Source: Cytophagales bacterium (GTDB lineage Bacteria; Bacteroidota; Bacteroidia; Cytophagales; Cyclobacteriaceae). From it: a stretch of DNA of 64,000 nt. The notes beneath the pieces are model-generated. The model was given only the letters and a program-made list of their open reading frames with translations. It was not told where the DNA came from and did no database searches. Location: assembly GCA_022360015.1 (NCBI GenBank), contig JAKSDQ010000210.1, forward strand, positions 1 to 64,000, in the 5' to 3' direction. The first letter of the stretch is position 1. Each line of letters opens with the position of its first letter. Shown here one piece after another: positions 57,101 through 64,000 of this stretch. The position numbers were made by a program, and so were the translations under genes.

Positions 57101-57315
57101 GCTACGAGTTCAATAATGAAACCATCTGGAAGCTTAAACCCTGCCAATTCCTTTTCGGGTGGGTATATCTCCGTACGCAAAGATTGTGTTTTTTTGTTAT
57201 AGTCAATATTAGCGGTTTCAGAACTTGATTTTTCAGTTTTGAATTGATTTTCCTTACATCCCTGTAGACAAACGAGAAATAGTGGAACTAATGGAAATAC
57301 TTTAAAGGATTTCAT
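54136..57315 (-). CDS. PVC-type haem-binding lipoprotein with propeller, HEAT-like repeats and cytochrome c
   Basis: This is a 1059-residue lipoprotein (lipobox, Cys20). Residues about 45-440 form the dehydrogenase-like propeller (GFKLPDGFIIELVASEENGI, NPIDLTFDDAGRLWTQTARM, NAGLNNIWGFQLRGNGQW, LEFGPDGCLYIADWYNKIIS). Residues about 460-880 are helical HEAT-like repeats. The end is a c-type cytochrome with CLMCH at 938-942 and a late methionine (GRSFMPNGL) as a possible distal ligand. The design matches the shorter protein of the first locus (21961-24615). It lies between DUF1080 and Dabb genes. A periplasmic sugar-oxidising role is inferred. Confidence 0.82.
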   Translation of the reverse strand: MKSFKVFPLVPLFLVCLQGCKENQFKTEKSSSETANIDYNKKTQSLRTEIYPPEKELAGFKLPDGFIIELVASEENGIVNPIDLTFDDAGRLWTQTARMYPLDPVADIQWQDLLKLMDDPEAQKKNPNFKRNFDLYQGKTKGSDKILILSNLHDRSNIKVETWADGLAIPMSILPYKNGAYVAQGSELFFLEDTDFDDKADKRTRLLTGFGITDTHTMAHLLVRGPGDWIHFSHGALNKGEVTSLVNDTRMRLDYSKIVRFSLDAKKLELVNAGLNNIWGFQLRGNGQWYGVEANDKGYSAVPMEPGTSFPGIGMEKLRPYQPFMPELHAFRVGGTGLSGLAFSDDVSGSFPEAWRNVALLANPVTSAINAVRIIRNADGSVTAEHLPDFLTSADDWFRPVNLEFGPDGCLYIADWYNKIISHNELPTTHPDRDKSHGRIWRIRHKSQKIGEIPNLYEAPTRDLLEYLKSPSIWAKRAAWHQISDRPKEETSVLAKDLMAIAKNKSQDEQTRIIALWSLEGMRHYDEEVIEYLLSSQKSNLRREAVRSLSSFSLEASKIAKFLEPALTDNAMVRSQVLRTLEEVGVANSATIGLLVSACKPELEGDSLGGAYERKFERYLARKALESYPEELQKFLSSPQSNRYDGQALIWTSQALPSKEDREKFFLKLWKREPASSLDESTFVIISKMLTNPKVYKATKSIIASVELAEKNITYALRNQNQVQSPELKKLLTAPAVNLIRSDNEALKQLGLEAAAKLQLTGVRETIISLIETGMPESDLKLAMQALGAEPAKNTKVFLELARNAGLSQESRATAIHNLAKADITKAYEIIVSWLPKLNENQRIDLTKLLSGSPQSAKLLKLLFDKKLLTPEDFDLSSAERIQDSNVTDPKGKAILDAVKERLETEKRAFEERLHRFLAIAEKKDGNPTQGEQLFQSCLMCHRVGDKGQNIAPALDGSGLRDDEALLTSLLAPDAAVESSYAIYRVTKKDRTIVEGYLANRNNRGTTIAFMGGSEVFIPIEEIEKGEYLGGRSFMPNGLLDYYSDDQVANLLAYIKTLK

Positions 57316-57410
57316 TTTTGATTTTTTGATTGTCCGTAATTAGTCATAATGACAAAAAAAGTGTCATTGTGAACATGTTTCAGAATTGTCTGGATTTGGT
57401 TAATTGGATA

Positions 57411-58049
57411 TTATAAAGGAGAAATAGTAATATTTTTGAATTCTATTTTGGCATTTCCTCCACTGTGCAACTGGAAGCCAATTACACCTCGAACGGGTAT
57501 ATCCTGATCTTGCTCCAAATATTCACAGGTCTTGACCCCATTGATATAAAGCTCGTGTTTATTGCTTTTGCATCTGATGATATAACTGTTCCACCCATCT
57601 TCGTTTAGAAGGTGCTTTAAGGTATTAAGATTGCCATTTTTCAGTTTTCCCCGTCGATGTTCATCATAAATGTCTCCCCAATAGCCCTTGCCAATGTCTG
57701 CCTGATATCCAATGATTTTTTCATTTTCTACTTGGGAGCGGTATTGGATTCCACTATTGATCAGGCCAAGATCATGGCTTCCCGTAAGTCGAAAAAGACA
57801 ACGAAACTCAAAATCCTGATAAGATTTTAAAGTGTGCAAATAGGTGTTCTCAGGAATATTGCGAAGTCCGTCACCTCCAATTATGACACTATCCACAACA
57901 GACCAAAAAATCTGATTTTCTTCTTTTACGGTTTTCCAGCCCTCCAATGTAGTGCCATCAAAAAGTGGTTCTGTAGAAGTTGGTTCTTGGCAATTTCCAA
58001 TTATAGTTGTGAAAAGAAAAATAATGTATAAACGCTGTTTTATATACAT
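57411..58049 (-). CDS. DUF1080 exported protein (3-keto-glycoside hydrolase family)
   Basis: This is a 212-residue protein with a signal peptide (MYIKQRLYIIFLFTTIIGNC, Cys20 possibly lipidated) and the DUF1080 fold: EPLFDGTTLEGWKTVKEEN, TYLHTLKSYQDFEFRCLFRL, NSGIQYRSQVE, IGYQADIGKGYWGDIYDEHR and HKLYING-like ELYINGVKTCEYLEQ. It is shorter than the paralogue at 16344-17108. It lies between the SusD gene (45 bases upstream) and the cytochrome gene (95 bases downstream). The same pairing of DUF1080 with the cytochrome in both loci supports a shared 3-keto-sugar step. Confidence 0.82.
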   Translation of the reverse strand: MYIKQRLYIIFLFTTIIGNCQEPTSTEPLFDGTTLEGWKTVKEENQIFWSVVDSVIIGGDGLRNIPENTYLHTLKSYQDFEFRCLFRLTGSHDLGLINSGIQYRSQVENEKIIGYQADIGKGYWGDIYDEHRRGKLKNGNLNTLKHLLNEDGWNSYIIRCKSNKHELYINGVKTCEYLEQDQDIPVRGVIGFQLHSGGNAKIEFKNITISPL

Positions 58050-58094
58050 AGTATTTATTTTGTTAAGATTTACAATTGAAATGGACAGGGTTGT

Positions 58095-59570
58095 TCAGTA
58101 TCCTGGATTCTGTTCTACAACTCCATTGGAAATATCAATTTCTGTCTGGGGTATGGGATATAAAAGGTTTCTTTCGGGTCTGATCAACGAGGTGTCAAAA
58201 GTCAACCCGAACTTATCTTGTTGCTGAGAAGACAATTGCGCGCTCATAATGTCAATCACCTCACTTTGCGGCAAGCGCAATAGATCGACCCATCGGTGCA
58301 GTTCAAAGGCAAATTCCCATCGTCTTTCGTTCATCACTTTTTCGATAAATGTCCCTGGGCTTGCGGCATCAATATTGGGGAGCCCCGCCCGGCCCCTTAC
58401 TTGATTGATCAAATCATAGGCCTCCTCGTTTTCGCCAATGGCTTCTGCCAGCATGAGCAAAACATCGGCATACCTGAGTACCACAAAGTTGATATCGCTG
58501 CCGGCAACCGCCGTGTTCAAATCGATAAATTTTGAGATGTAAGGCCCCTTATATGTGCCTTCGGTATCTATTCCGAAGGTTCCAGGTATCCTTAAATCTG
58601 CGGGATCAAAACTATCGACCAAGTCTTGGGTAGGATAGATGGATAAAAACAAACGGGGGCTTCCACCGGCGACAATGCCCAAATCTGCAGCTATATTATC
58701 GGGAATAAAAGCATTGTTGCCAAACCAACCGGTCTGGTTAGCCGGGTTATTGCTTATTTCATAGATGGATTCCGCAGAATTATCGTTGCCTCCGGTATGT
58801 ATGTCACTAAAGTTTGCCAACAGTTGATATCGTCCAAGCACTTGCCGCAATACAGTTTCCGCAGCAGCGTTATTTCCCCTTTGCAATTCGACTTTTCCGA
58901 GCAGCGTCAGGGCAGCACCGCTGGTGGCTCTTCCAATTTCATTGCCGAAACCGCCCGAATATGATTCAGGTAGTGCACTGGCCGCTTCCGTTAGGTCCTG
59001 TACGATCAAATTATAAATATCCGCTACACTGGATTTTGGCAATATGGTATTTGAAAAATCCGCGGTGGGTTCCGTTCTGAGGGGCAGATCTCCCCAAAGG
59101 AGAGTCAATTGAAAATACGTATAGGCCCTGAGAAACTTGGCCTCGCCAACGACCCTATCGATCATGGCCTGGTTACCCTCTGCGGTCGTGCTACTTGCAA
59201 TGACAAGGTTGGCTAAATTTACCAAAGTCCACATCGATTCCCACGCCCCGATAATAGGGTTGTTGCCCGGTGTTTCGTTGAACAGATCTGTCTCTACCCT
59301 TTCCACCTGGTCTGTATGGTCTGAACCTGCATTGTCCGACCTAGATTCAAACAAGGTATATAAAAGAGGGGTACCACCATCTCCTCTTGCCAAAATAGTT
59401 CTTTGGGCCGCATAAACACCGTTTACACCGATAATCATTTCGTTGTCGTTGGAGAAAAATGATGTGCCGTCAATTCTGTCACGGGGTTCCACGTCCAAGA
59501 AATCATCACTACAGCTGGTTATGGTGAGTGACGAAATCATTATTAATGAACATAATTTATAAAATTTCAT
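58095..59570 (-). CDS. SusD/RagB-family outer-membrane nutrient-binding lipoprotein
   Basis: This is a 491-residue SusD-like lipoprotein (lipobox Cys20). Segments are FFSNDNEMIIGVNGVYAAQR, GEAKFLRAYTYFQLTLLWGD, RATSGAALTLLGKVELQRGN, YADVLLMLAEAIGENEEAY and NERRWEFAFELHRWVDLLRL. It works with the SusC 36 bases upstream. The likely substrate includes N-acetylhexosamine-containing glycans, because a GH20 enzyme closes the operon. Confidence 0.93.
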   Translation of the reverse strand: MKFYKLCSLIMISSLTITSCSDDFLDVEPRDRIDGTSFFSNDNEMIIGVNGVYAAQRTILARGDGGTPLLYTLFESRSDNAGSDHTDQVERVETDLFNETPGNNPIIGAWESMWTLVNLANLVIASSTTAEGNQAMIDRVVGEAKFLRAYTYFQLTLLWGDLPLRTEPTADFSNTILPKSSVADIYNLIVQDLTEAASALPESYSGGFGNEIGRATSGAALTLLGKVELQRGNNAAAETVLRQVLGRYQLLANFSDIHTGGNDNSAESIYEISNNPANQTGWFGNNAFIPDNIAADLGIVAGGSPRLFLSIYPTQDLVDSFDPADLRIPGTFGIDTEGTYKGPYISKFIDLNTAVAGSDINFVVLRYADVLLMLAEAIGENEEAYDLINQVRGRAGLPNIDAASPGTFIEKVMNERRWEFAFELHRWVDLLRLPQSEVIDIMSAQLSSQQQDKFGLTFDTSLIRPERNLLYPIPQTEIDISNGVVEQNPGY

Positions 59571-59606
59571 CTTTATATTTTTTTGTTGTTAGATTTCACC
59601 TTCTAT

Positions 59607-62600
59607 TTAAAAACTGAAGTTAAGGCCCAAAGTAACTATCCTGGGCAAGGGTTGGTCCGTTCCTCGAGTAAGGCCCTGTTCCAGCCCATCTGATACCCCT
59701 GGTATCCGTGAACCGCCAAACAGTGACGGCCCACCGCGTGAAGGTGTCCTTACGTCTGGGTTGCCTCCCACAAAATCACTCCATAGATATACATTTTCGA
59801 TGGAGGTGAACAACCTTCCGTTGGTCAACCCTATTTTGTCCAAAAGATTTTTGATGAAATTATAGCTTAGGGTGATGTTCTTGAACATCAAGTAGTCAGT
59901 TCTTTGAATCCCCAAACTGGACACTGTGGAAATGCCATCATTGTACCTTCCTGCCTTGGGAGCTCTTCCATCACCCGGTTGGTCTGCCGAAATATACCTT
60001 CCATCGTACCAATATTCATTGGCCATGTTGAGGTTTATGGGCCCTCTGGGCGCTGATCTCTGCATGTGGTACAGATCCAAGACCGATGCACCGGCCTGCC
60101 CCGTGAAGAGGGTGGTCAACTCAAAATTCTTGTACCTTACCCTGGTGTTGAATCCATAGGTCCAATCCATATTGATACCCTCCAGTATTTGTCCGTCCGG
60201 CCCCAGAAAATTGCTTATAGCTCCATCGCCATCAACGTCCGTATAATATACATCTCCTGGCTGGGGATTGGCGAACGCGACCACTTGGTTTTCTGGCAGG
60301 ATCTGTCCTTCTTGCAAAATGCCGGCTGCTTCGGTGACATGGATGTTTTGGAGTTGACCGCCCACGACCCTTCTCAAGGCCCCAAAGAAGTTACGTATTT
60401 CATCATCTCCCCCCAAGTCCAATATCTCTTGGTCGTTGTTGGTCACGTTGCCCCCGACGGAGAGCTCGAAATCCTTATTGTCCACAACATCAATATTGAG
60501 TGTCAATTCAACACCTTTGTTCCGCATACTGCCGATATTGGTCAAAAATCCTGAAAAACCGGAGGATGGCACCAGGTTCCGAGACAATAAAAGACTTGTG
60601 GTCTCATTGTTGTAGTAATCCAAGACCATATTGGCTCTTCCTCCAAAAAGCGTTAAATCCAAACCGATATTCAACTGATGGGAGGTTTCCCAAGTCAAAT
60701 TCGGATTCCCCGGAGATGATATGAAGATCCCAGTGACTGCTGTTGATCCAAATGAATAGTTGGTAGGTGATAAACCGGGCCTTGCAATAAAATCAGGAAT
60801 TGCATTGCTACCGGTTGAACCATAAGAGGCCCTGACCTTTGCATTATTGACAAAAGCCAATTTTTTCATGAAAGGCTCTTCTGACAGCCTCCAACCCAAG
60901 GCAAACGAACCGAATGTCTGGCTACGGTTGTTGGCCCCGAATCTGGAACTTCCATCATTTCTAACAGTTCCCGTGACAAGGTACCTGTCTTTAAAGGAAT
61001 AATTCAACCTTCCCAAATAGGACACCAAGGTGTTTTCGGTAACTTCATTCCTTGAAATTAAGGTCGAGACATCTCCCAAAGATAAAATCGTAGGCCCTTG
61101 TACCTGTAAATCAGCTATATTGGATTCCAGTGCTTCGAATTGCTCTTTTTGTGAGGTATACCCTGCCAGAATATCAAAGGCGTGTTCTCCGAATGCACGC
61201 TTGTAGTTGACAGTATTTTCATTCAACCAACCCGTTTGCTGCGTTTTTCTTAAGTTAAGCTCGCTTAGGGTGCTGTAGAGAATTCTGGGCAAGCCATCCG
61301 CAGGAGGGGTGTAAGTCGTTTGAAAATTATCAGAGCCAATGTTGGCGGAAAGGGTGGCCCTAAAAGTCAGGCCGTCAATAGGCTCCACTTCAAGGCTCAA
61401 CCCTCCCAAGAATCTAAAAATATCCTGGGTTCTGCTATAAAGCTCAACGGTTTCCAAAGGGTTGCCAACATTTTGAAAACCTGGAAGATCGCCTCCAAAG
61501 GAAAATGAGCCGTCGTCCCTTCGAACGGGCAGTATCGGGGCGAGCAGAACGGCCTGTTGGTAAGCACCTCCAATATTGAGGTCCCCGTTGCTTGCTGTTT
61601 TAATGATAGAATAATTGGGTGCCAGATTCAACCCGAGTGTGATTCTGTAGTTCGGACTGTAGTCCAACTTTAACCGTGCAGAATATTTATCAAATCCTTC
61701 ATTCGGGATAGTACCTTCTTGATCGGTGTAGTTTCCGGAAATAAGGTAGGAAACCTTTTCAGAACCCCCGGAAGCCGAAATCGCATAATCTTGGAAGAGT
61801 GCTGTGGTAAAAAGCTCCTCTTGCCAGTCTGTATCCGTTACATTGTCCCAATTATTGGCAATGAAATCAGGAACGGTACCACCGTTTATTTCAGTATGGA
61901 ACTGCACATATTCTTCAGCATTCAATACGTTCATCCGTTGGCTTTCGGGAACAGTGGCCACTCCCGATGTAACAGACACATTAAAACCTGTAGTTCCTTT
62001 CCTACCGCCTTTTGTGGTGATGATGATGACGCCGTTTGCGCCCCTGGAACCATAAATTGCCGTTGATGAGGCATCTTTTAATATTTCGACCGATTCAATA
62101 TCCGCTGGGTTGATGGATTGTGCGTTTCGTTGATCGGTAGGAAACCCATCGATGACCCATAGCGGTTCAAAACCAGCCGATAAACTACCAATTGAACGAA
62201 CAGTGATGCTGGGCAATTGTCCAGGGGTAGCCGCCCTGGTAGCTATATTAAGACCAGGTGCCAAACCCTGTAGCGCATCAGCTACCGCTGCCACGGGTCT
62301 TTGGTCAATTATTTCGGAAGCAATCGATGCAATGGACCCGGTCACATCCTTTTTGGCTTGTGTACCATAGCCCACGACCACCACTTCATTAAGTGCTGCG
62401 GCATCTTCTTTTAAGATTATGTTGATATTGGTTTGACCGGAAACTGTAATTTCTTGAGTGGAAAAACCAATAAAAGAAACAACCAATACGGCATTTTGAT
62501 TAGCGACTGTTATTGAAAAGTTACCCTCTAAATCGGCCAGTGTTCCATTTGAAGTGCCTTTTTCAAGAATATTTGCGCCGAACAAAGGCATCCCTGCCTC

Positions 62601-63047
62601 ATCTGTTATGGTTCCATTGACCTGATATTGAATGTCCTTATGGTCAGTTTTTTTAGGCTTGTCGTCAATGCTTTTGGTTTTTTCTTCACCTTTCTTGGAA
62701 AGCAATATCTGGCGATTCAGGATTTTATATTCAACACCAGTGTTTTTGAAAAATAATCTTAATATATATTTGATGTCCTTTTTTTCAACATCCAAACTTA
62801 TTTTTCGATCTAAATTGAGTTGTTCGCTTTCGAATAAGAAACGGAATTCAGAAACAGATTCTATTTTGTTAAAAACTTGTTCAATCGTAACATTGTCAAG
62901 CTTTAAAGTCAATTTGGTGCCCTGGGAATACGAGCTTGCCTGAATTTTAAACAATGAAACTATAAGTAGAAAGGTTGTAAGTTTCATTTTTAAATTAATT
63001 TTGGGTAGCCGTATTCTATACAGCCAACCATTAGAACATTTTTTCAT
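59607..63047 (-). CDS. SusC/RagA-family TonB-dependent transporter with STN domain
   Basis: This is a 1146-residue outer-membrane transporter. After the signal peptide an STN domain (about 45-125: TLKLDNVTIEQVFNKIESVS, YILRLFFKNTGVEYKILNRQ) can pass a substrate signal to the FecR protein encoded upstream. A carboxypeptidase-D-like domain, the plug (EVVVVGYGTQAKKDVTGS, PLWVIDGFPTDQRNAQSINP) and the barrel ending LPRIVTLGLNFSF follow. An internal ATG at 62987 (MKLTTFLLIV) is an alternative start, but the 20 extra residues are common in this family. The gene lies 142 bases after the FecR stop. Confidence 0.95.
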   Translation of the reverse strand: MKKCSNGWLYRIRLPKINLKMKLTTFLLIVSLFKIQASSYSQGTKLTLKLDNVTIEQVFNKIESVSEFRFLFESEQLNLDRKISLDVEKKDIKYILRLFFKNTGVEYKILNRQILLSKKGEEKTKSIDDKPKKTDHKDIQYQVNGTITDEAGMPLFGANILEKGTSNGTLADLEGNFSITVANQNAVLVVSFIGFSTQEITVSGQTNINIILKEDAAALNEVVVVGYGTQAKKDVTGSIASIASEIIDQRPVAAVADALQGLAPGLNIATRAATPGQLPSITVRSIGSLSAGFEPLWVIDGFPTDQRNAQSINPADIESVEILKDASSTAIYGSRGANGVIIITTKGGRKGTTGFNVSVTSGVATVPESQRMNVLNAEEYVQFHTEINGGTVPDFIANNWDNVTDTDWQEELFTTALFQDYAISASGGSEKVSYLISGNYTDQEGTIPNEGFDKYSARLKLDYSPNYRITLGLNLAPNYSIIKTASNGDLNIGGAYQQAVLLAPILPVRRDDGSFSFGGDLPGFQNVGNPLETVELYSRTQDIFRFLGGLSLEVEPIDGLTFRATLSANIGSDNFQTTYTPPADGLPRILYSTLSELNLRKTQQTGWLNENTVNYKRAFGEHAFDILAGYTSQKEQFEALESNIADLQVQGPTILSLGDVSTLISRNEVTENTLVSYLGRLNYSFKDRYLVTGTVRNDGSSRFGANNRSQTFGSFALGWRLSEEPFMKKLAFVNNAKVRASYGSTGSNAIPDFIARPGLSPTNYSFGSTAVTGIFISSPGNPNLTWETSHQLNIGLDLTLFGGRANMVLDYYNNETTSLLLSRNLVPSSGFSGFLTNIGSMRNKGVELTLNIDVVDNKDFELSVGGNVTNNDQEILDLGGDDEIRNFFGALRRVVGGQLQNIHVTEAAGILQEGQILPENQVVAFANPQPGDVYYTDVDGDGAISNFLGPDGQILEGINMDWTYGFNTRVRYKNFELTTLFTGQAGASVLDLYHMQRSAPRGPINLNMANEYWYDGRYISADQPGDGRAPKAGRYNDGISTVSSLGIQRTDYLMFKNITLSYNFIKNLLDKIGLTNGRLFTSIENVYLWSDFVGGNPDVRTPSRGGPSLFGGSRIPGVSDGLEQGLTRGTDQPLPRIVTLGLNFSF

Positions 63048-63189
63048 ACCTTTGTATTGGTTATTAAATAATTTTTTGACGGAAGTTGTTTAATCCAATT
63101 TTCATAAATCGGAAGATGCTGGAACCATTTTCCGATTTTTTGGTTTTTATGGGTTGTTATTTCATAGGTACTTAGAGTTTCAGTTATTT

Positions 63190-64000
63190 TTAATTAATTA
63201 TTACTTTGTTGTCAGCTTCAATTTTGAATTCGAAAGGAGTGACATTGCTTATAGATTGCATTACATCATGAATGCTTTCTATGTTGACATCAAACCGGGC
63301 ATTGAATTTTTTTTGATTCAATTCTTCATTATTATTTATTATGATTACGTTGTATCTCCTTTCGAGCTTTCTGATCATATTACCAAACGGAGATTTTCTA
63401 AATATCAGCTCTCCTTTGATCCAACTTGTATATAAATCCAAATCCACAGCACCTTTGGCAATAGTTCGATTGTTTTTATGAAATGCTCCTTTGTAACCAG
63501 GATCTAGTATTACTTCCTCATCAGATTTAAAAAGATCAATTAATCGAACTGAGCCTTCCACCAATACTGTATTGATTTCGGCATCTTCTTCATAAGAAGT
63601 CACATTGAACTCAGTTCCAAGAACCTCAACCGCAACTTCGTAGGCATTGACTATAAAGGGATGCCCGGTATCCTTAACGACTTTAAAATATGCTTCACCA
63701 TTAAGAAACACCTCTCTTTTTCCATCACCGACAAATTTTATCGGGTACTTGATGCTACTTCCCGAGTTTAGGTGAATGATAGTCCCATCAGACAATTCAA
63801 GATTGAATATTTTACCATATGGTACGGTCAGTTCGTTGTATATTAACTTTTCAATTTTAGCTCCTCGATCATAAACCAAAGTATTTCCTTGCTGTGTGCC
63901 AACAACCAAGCCACTGGCGGAAACAATTTCTTGATTTTCACCTTGATCAATAACCTTAAGTTCTTGATTGTCTATTTTCAGAATAATAGCGTTTTCCGTA
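63190..64000 (-). CDS. FecR-family anti-sigma factor, 5' end beyond the window
   Basis: This frame is open to the right edge (63999) with no start, so the visible 270 residues are the periplasmic part of the protein. FecR segments are LTVPYGKIFNLELSDGTIIH, LNSGSSIKYPIKFVGDGKR and EVFLNGEAYFKVVKDTGHPF, and DUF4974 follows at the C-terminus (GNMIRKLERRYNVIIIN). The N-terminal cytoplasmic and membrane parts, and probably the ECF sigma gene, lie outside. It would receive the signal from the STN domain of the SusC encoded next and release a sigma factor to induce the locus. Confidence 0.9.
   Translation of the reverse strand, partial: TENAIILKIDNQELKVIDQGENQEIVSASGLVVGTQQGNTLVYDRGAKIEKLIYNELTVPYGKIFNLELSDGTIIHLNSGSSIKYPIKFVGDGKREVFLNGEAYFKVVKDTGHPFIVNAYEVAVEVLGTEFNVTSYEEDAEINTVLVEGSVRLIDLFKSDEEVILDPGYKGAFHKNNRTIAKGAVDLDLYTSWIKGELIFRKSPFGNMIRKLERRYNVIIINNNEELNQKKFNARFDVNIESIHDVMQSISNVTPFEFKIEADNKVIIN

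Overview
The window comes from a member of the Bacteroidota, most likely a marine or soil Cytophagales-type bacterium. The evidence is two SusC/SusD pairs, a FecR anti-sigma factor next to a SusC with an STN domain, a type IX secretion sorting domain with a PorP/SprF partner, TAnnTTTG-type promoter elements and weak Shine-Dalgarno signals. No ribosomal RNA operon or complete mobile element is present, but several broken elements are.

Layout. Positions 1-1040 hold a decayed IS1182-type transposase, a tRNA-Arg(UCU) gene interrupted by a group I intron, and a second intron-less half tRNA. Positions 1116-5947 form a sugar-acid catabolic operon: 2-keto-3-deoxy-galactonate/gluconate kinase, KDPG-type aldolase, an IlvD/Edd dehydratase carrying a frameshift, and a GntP permease. 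Positions 6643-11405 hold a GH130 enzyme convergent with two GT4 genes, one fused to a toroid domain. Next come an MgtC/DUF4010 membrane protein, a site-2 protease, a VapBC-like pair and a Kelch protein (11844-16127).

Positions 16344-29566 (minus strand) form a polysaccharide-utilisation-like operon without a recognisable glycoside hydrolase of a classical family. Its order is SusC, SusD, a cytochrome c lipoprotein with a sugar-dehydrogenase-like propeller, DUF4432, a cupin/phosphomannose-isomerase-like protein, a TIM-barrel isomerase, a Gfo/Idh oxidoreductase and a DUF1080 protein. A PhoD-like phosphatase (30445-32079) lies divergent from a TolC-HlyD-RND efflux operon that ends in a small PII-like protein (32360-38288).

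Positions 38289-38878 contain a three-repeat orphan CRISPR array and a sulfatase relic. A type IX secreted BspA-repeat adhesin and its SprF partner follow (38879-42980). Positions 42981-46387 are a graveyard region with IS66, XRE and SEC-C fragments around one intact AlbA_2/ATPase regulator.

The right side (47510-64000, all minus strand) is a second, larger utilisation locus: FecR (cut by the window edge), SusC with STN domain, SusD, DUF1080, cytochrome c lipoprotein, a Dabb protein, a Tm-1-like protein, a TIM-barrel PEP-hydrolase-like protein, an MFS transporter and a GH20 hexosaminidase. Both SusCD loci carry the same pair, a DUF1080 protein and a lipoprotein cytochrome. This suggests an oxidative (3-keto-sugar) route for the sugars they import. 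The strongest single oddity is the group I intron splitting the anticodon of tRNA-Arg(UCU).
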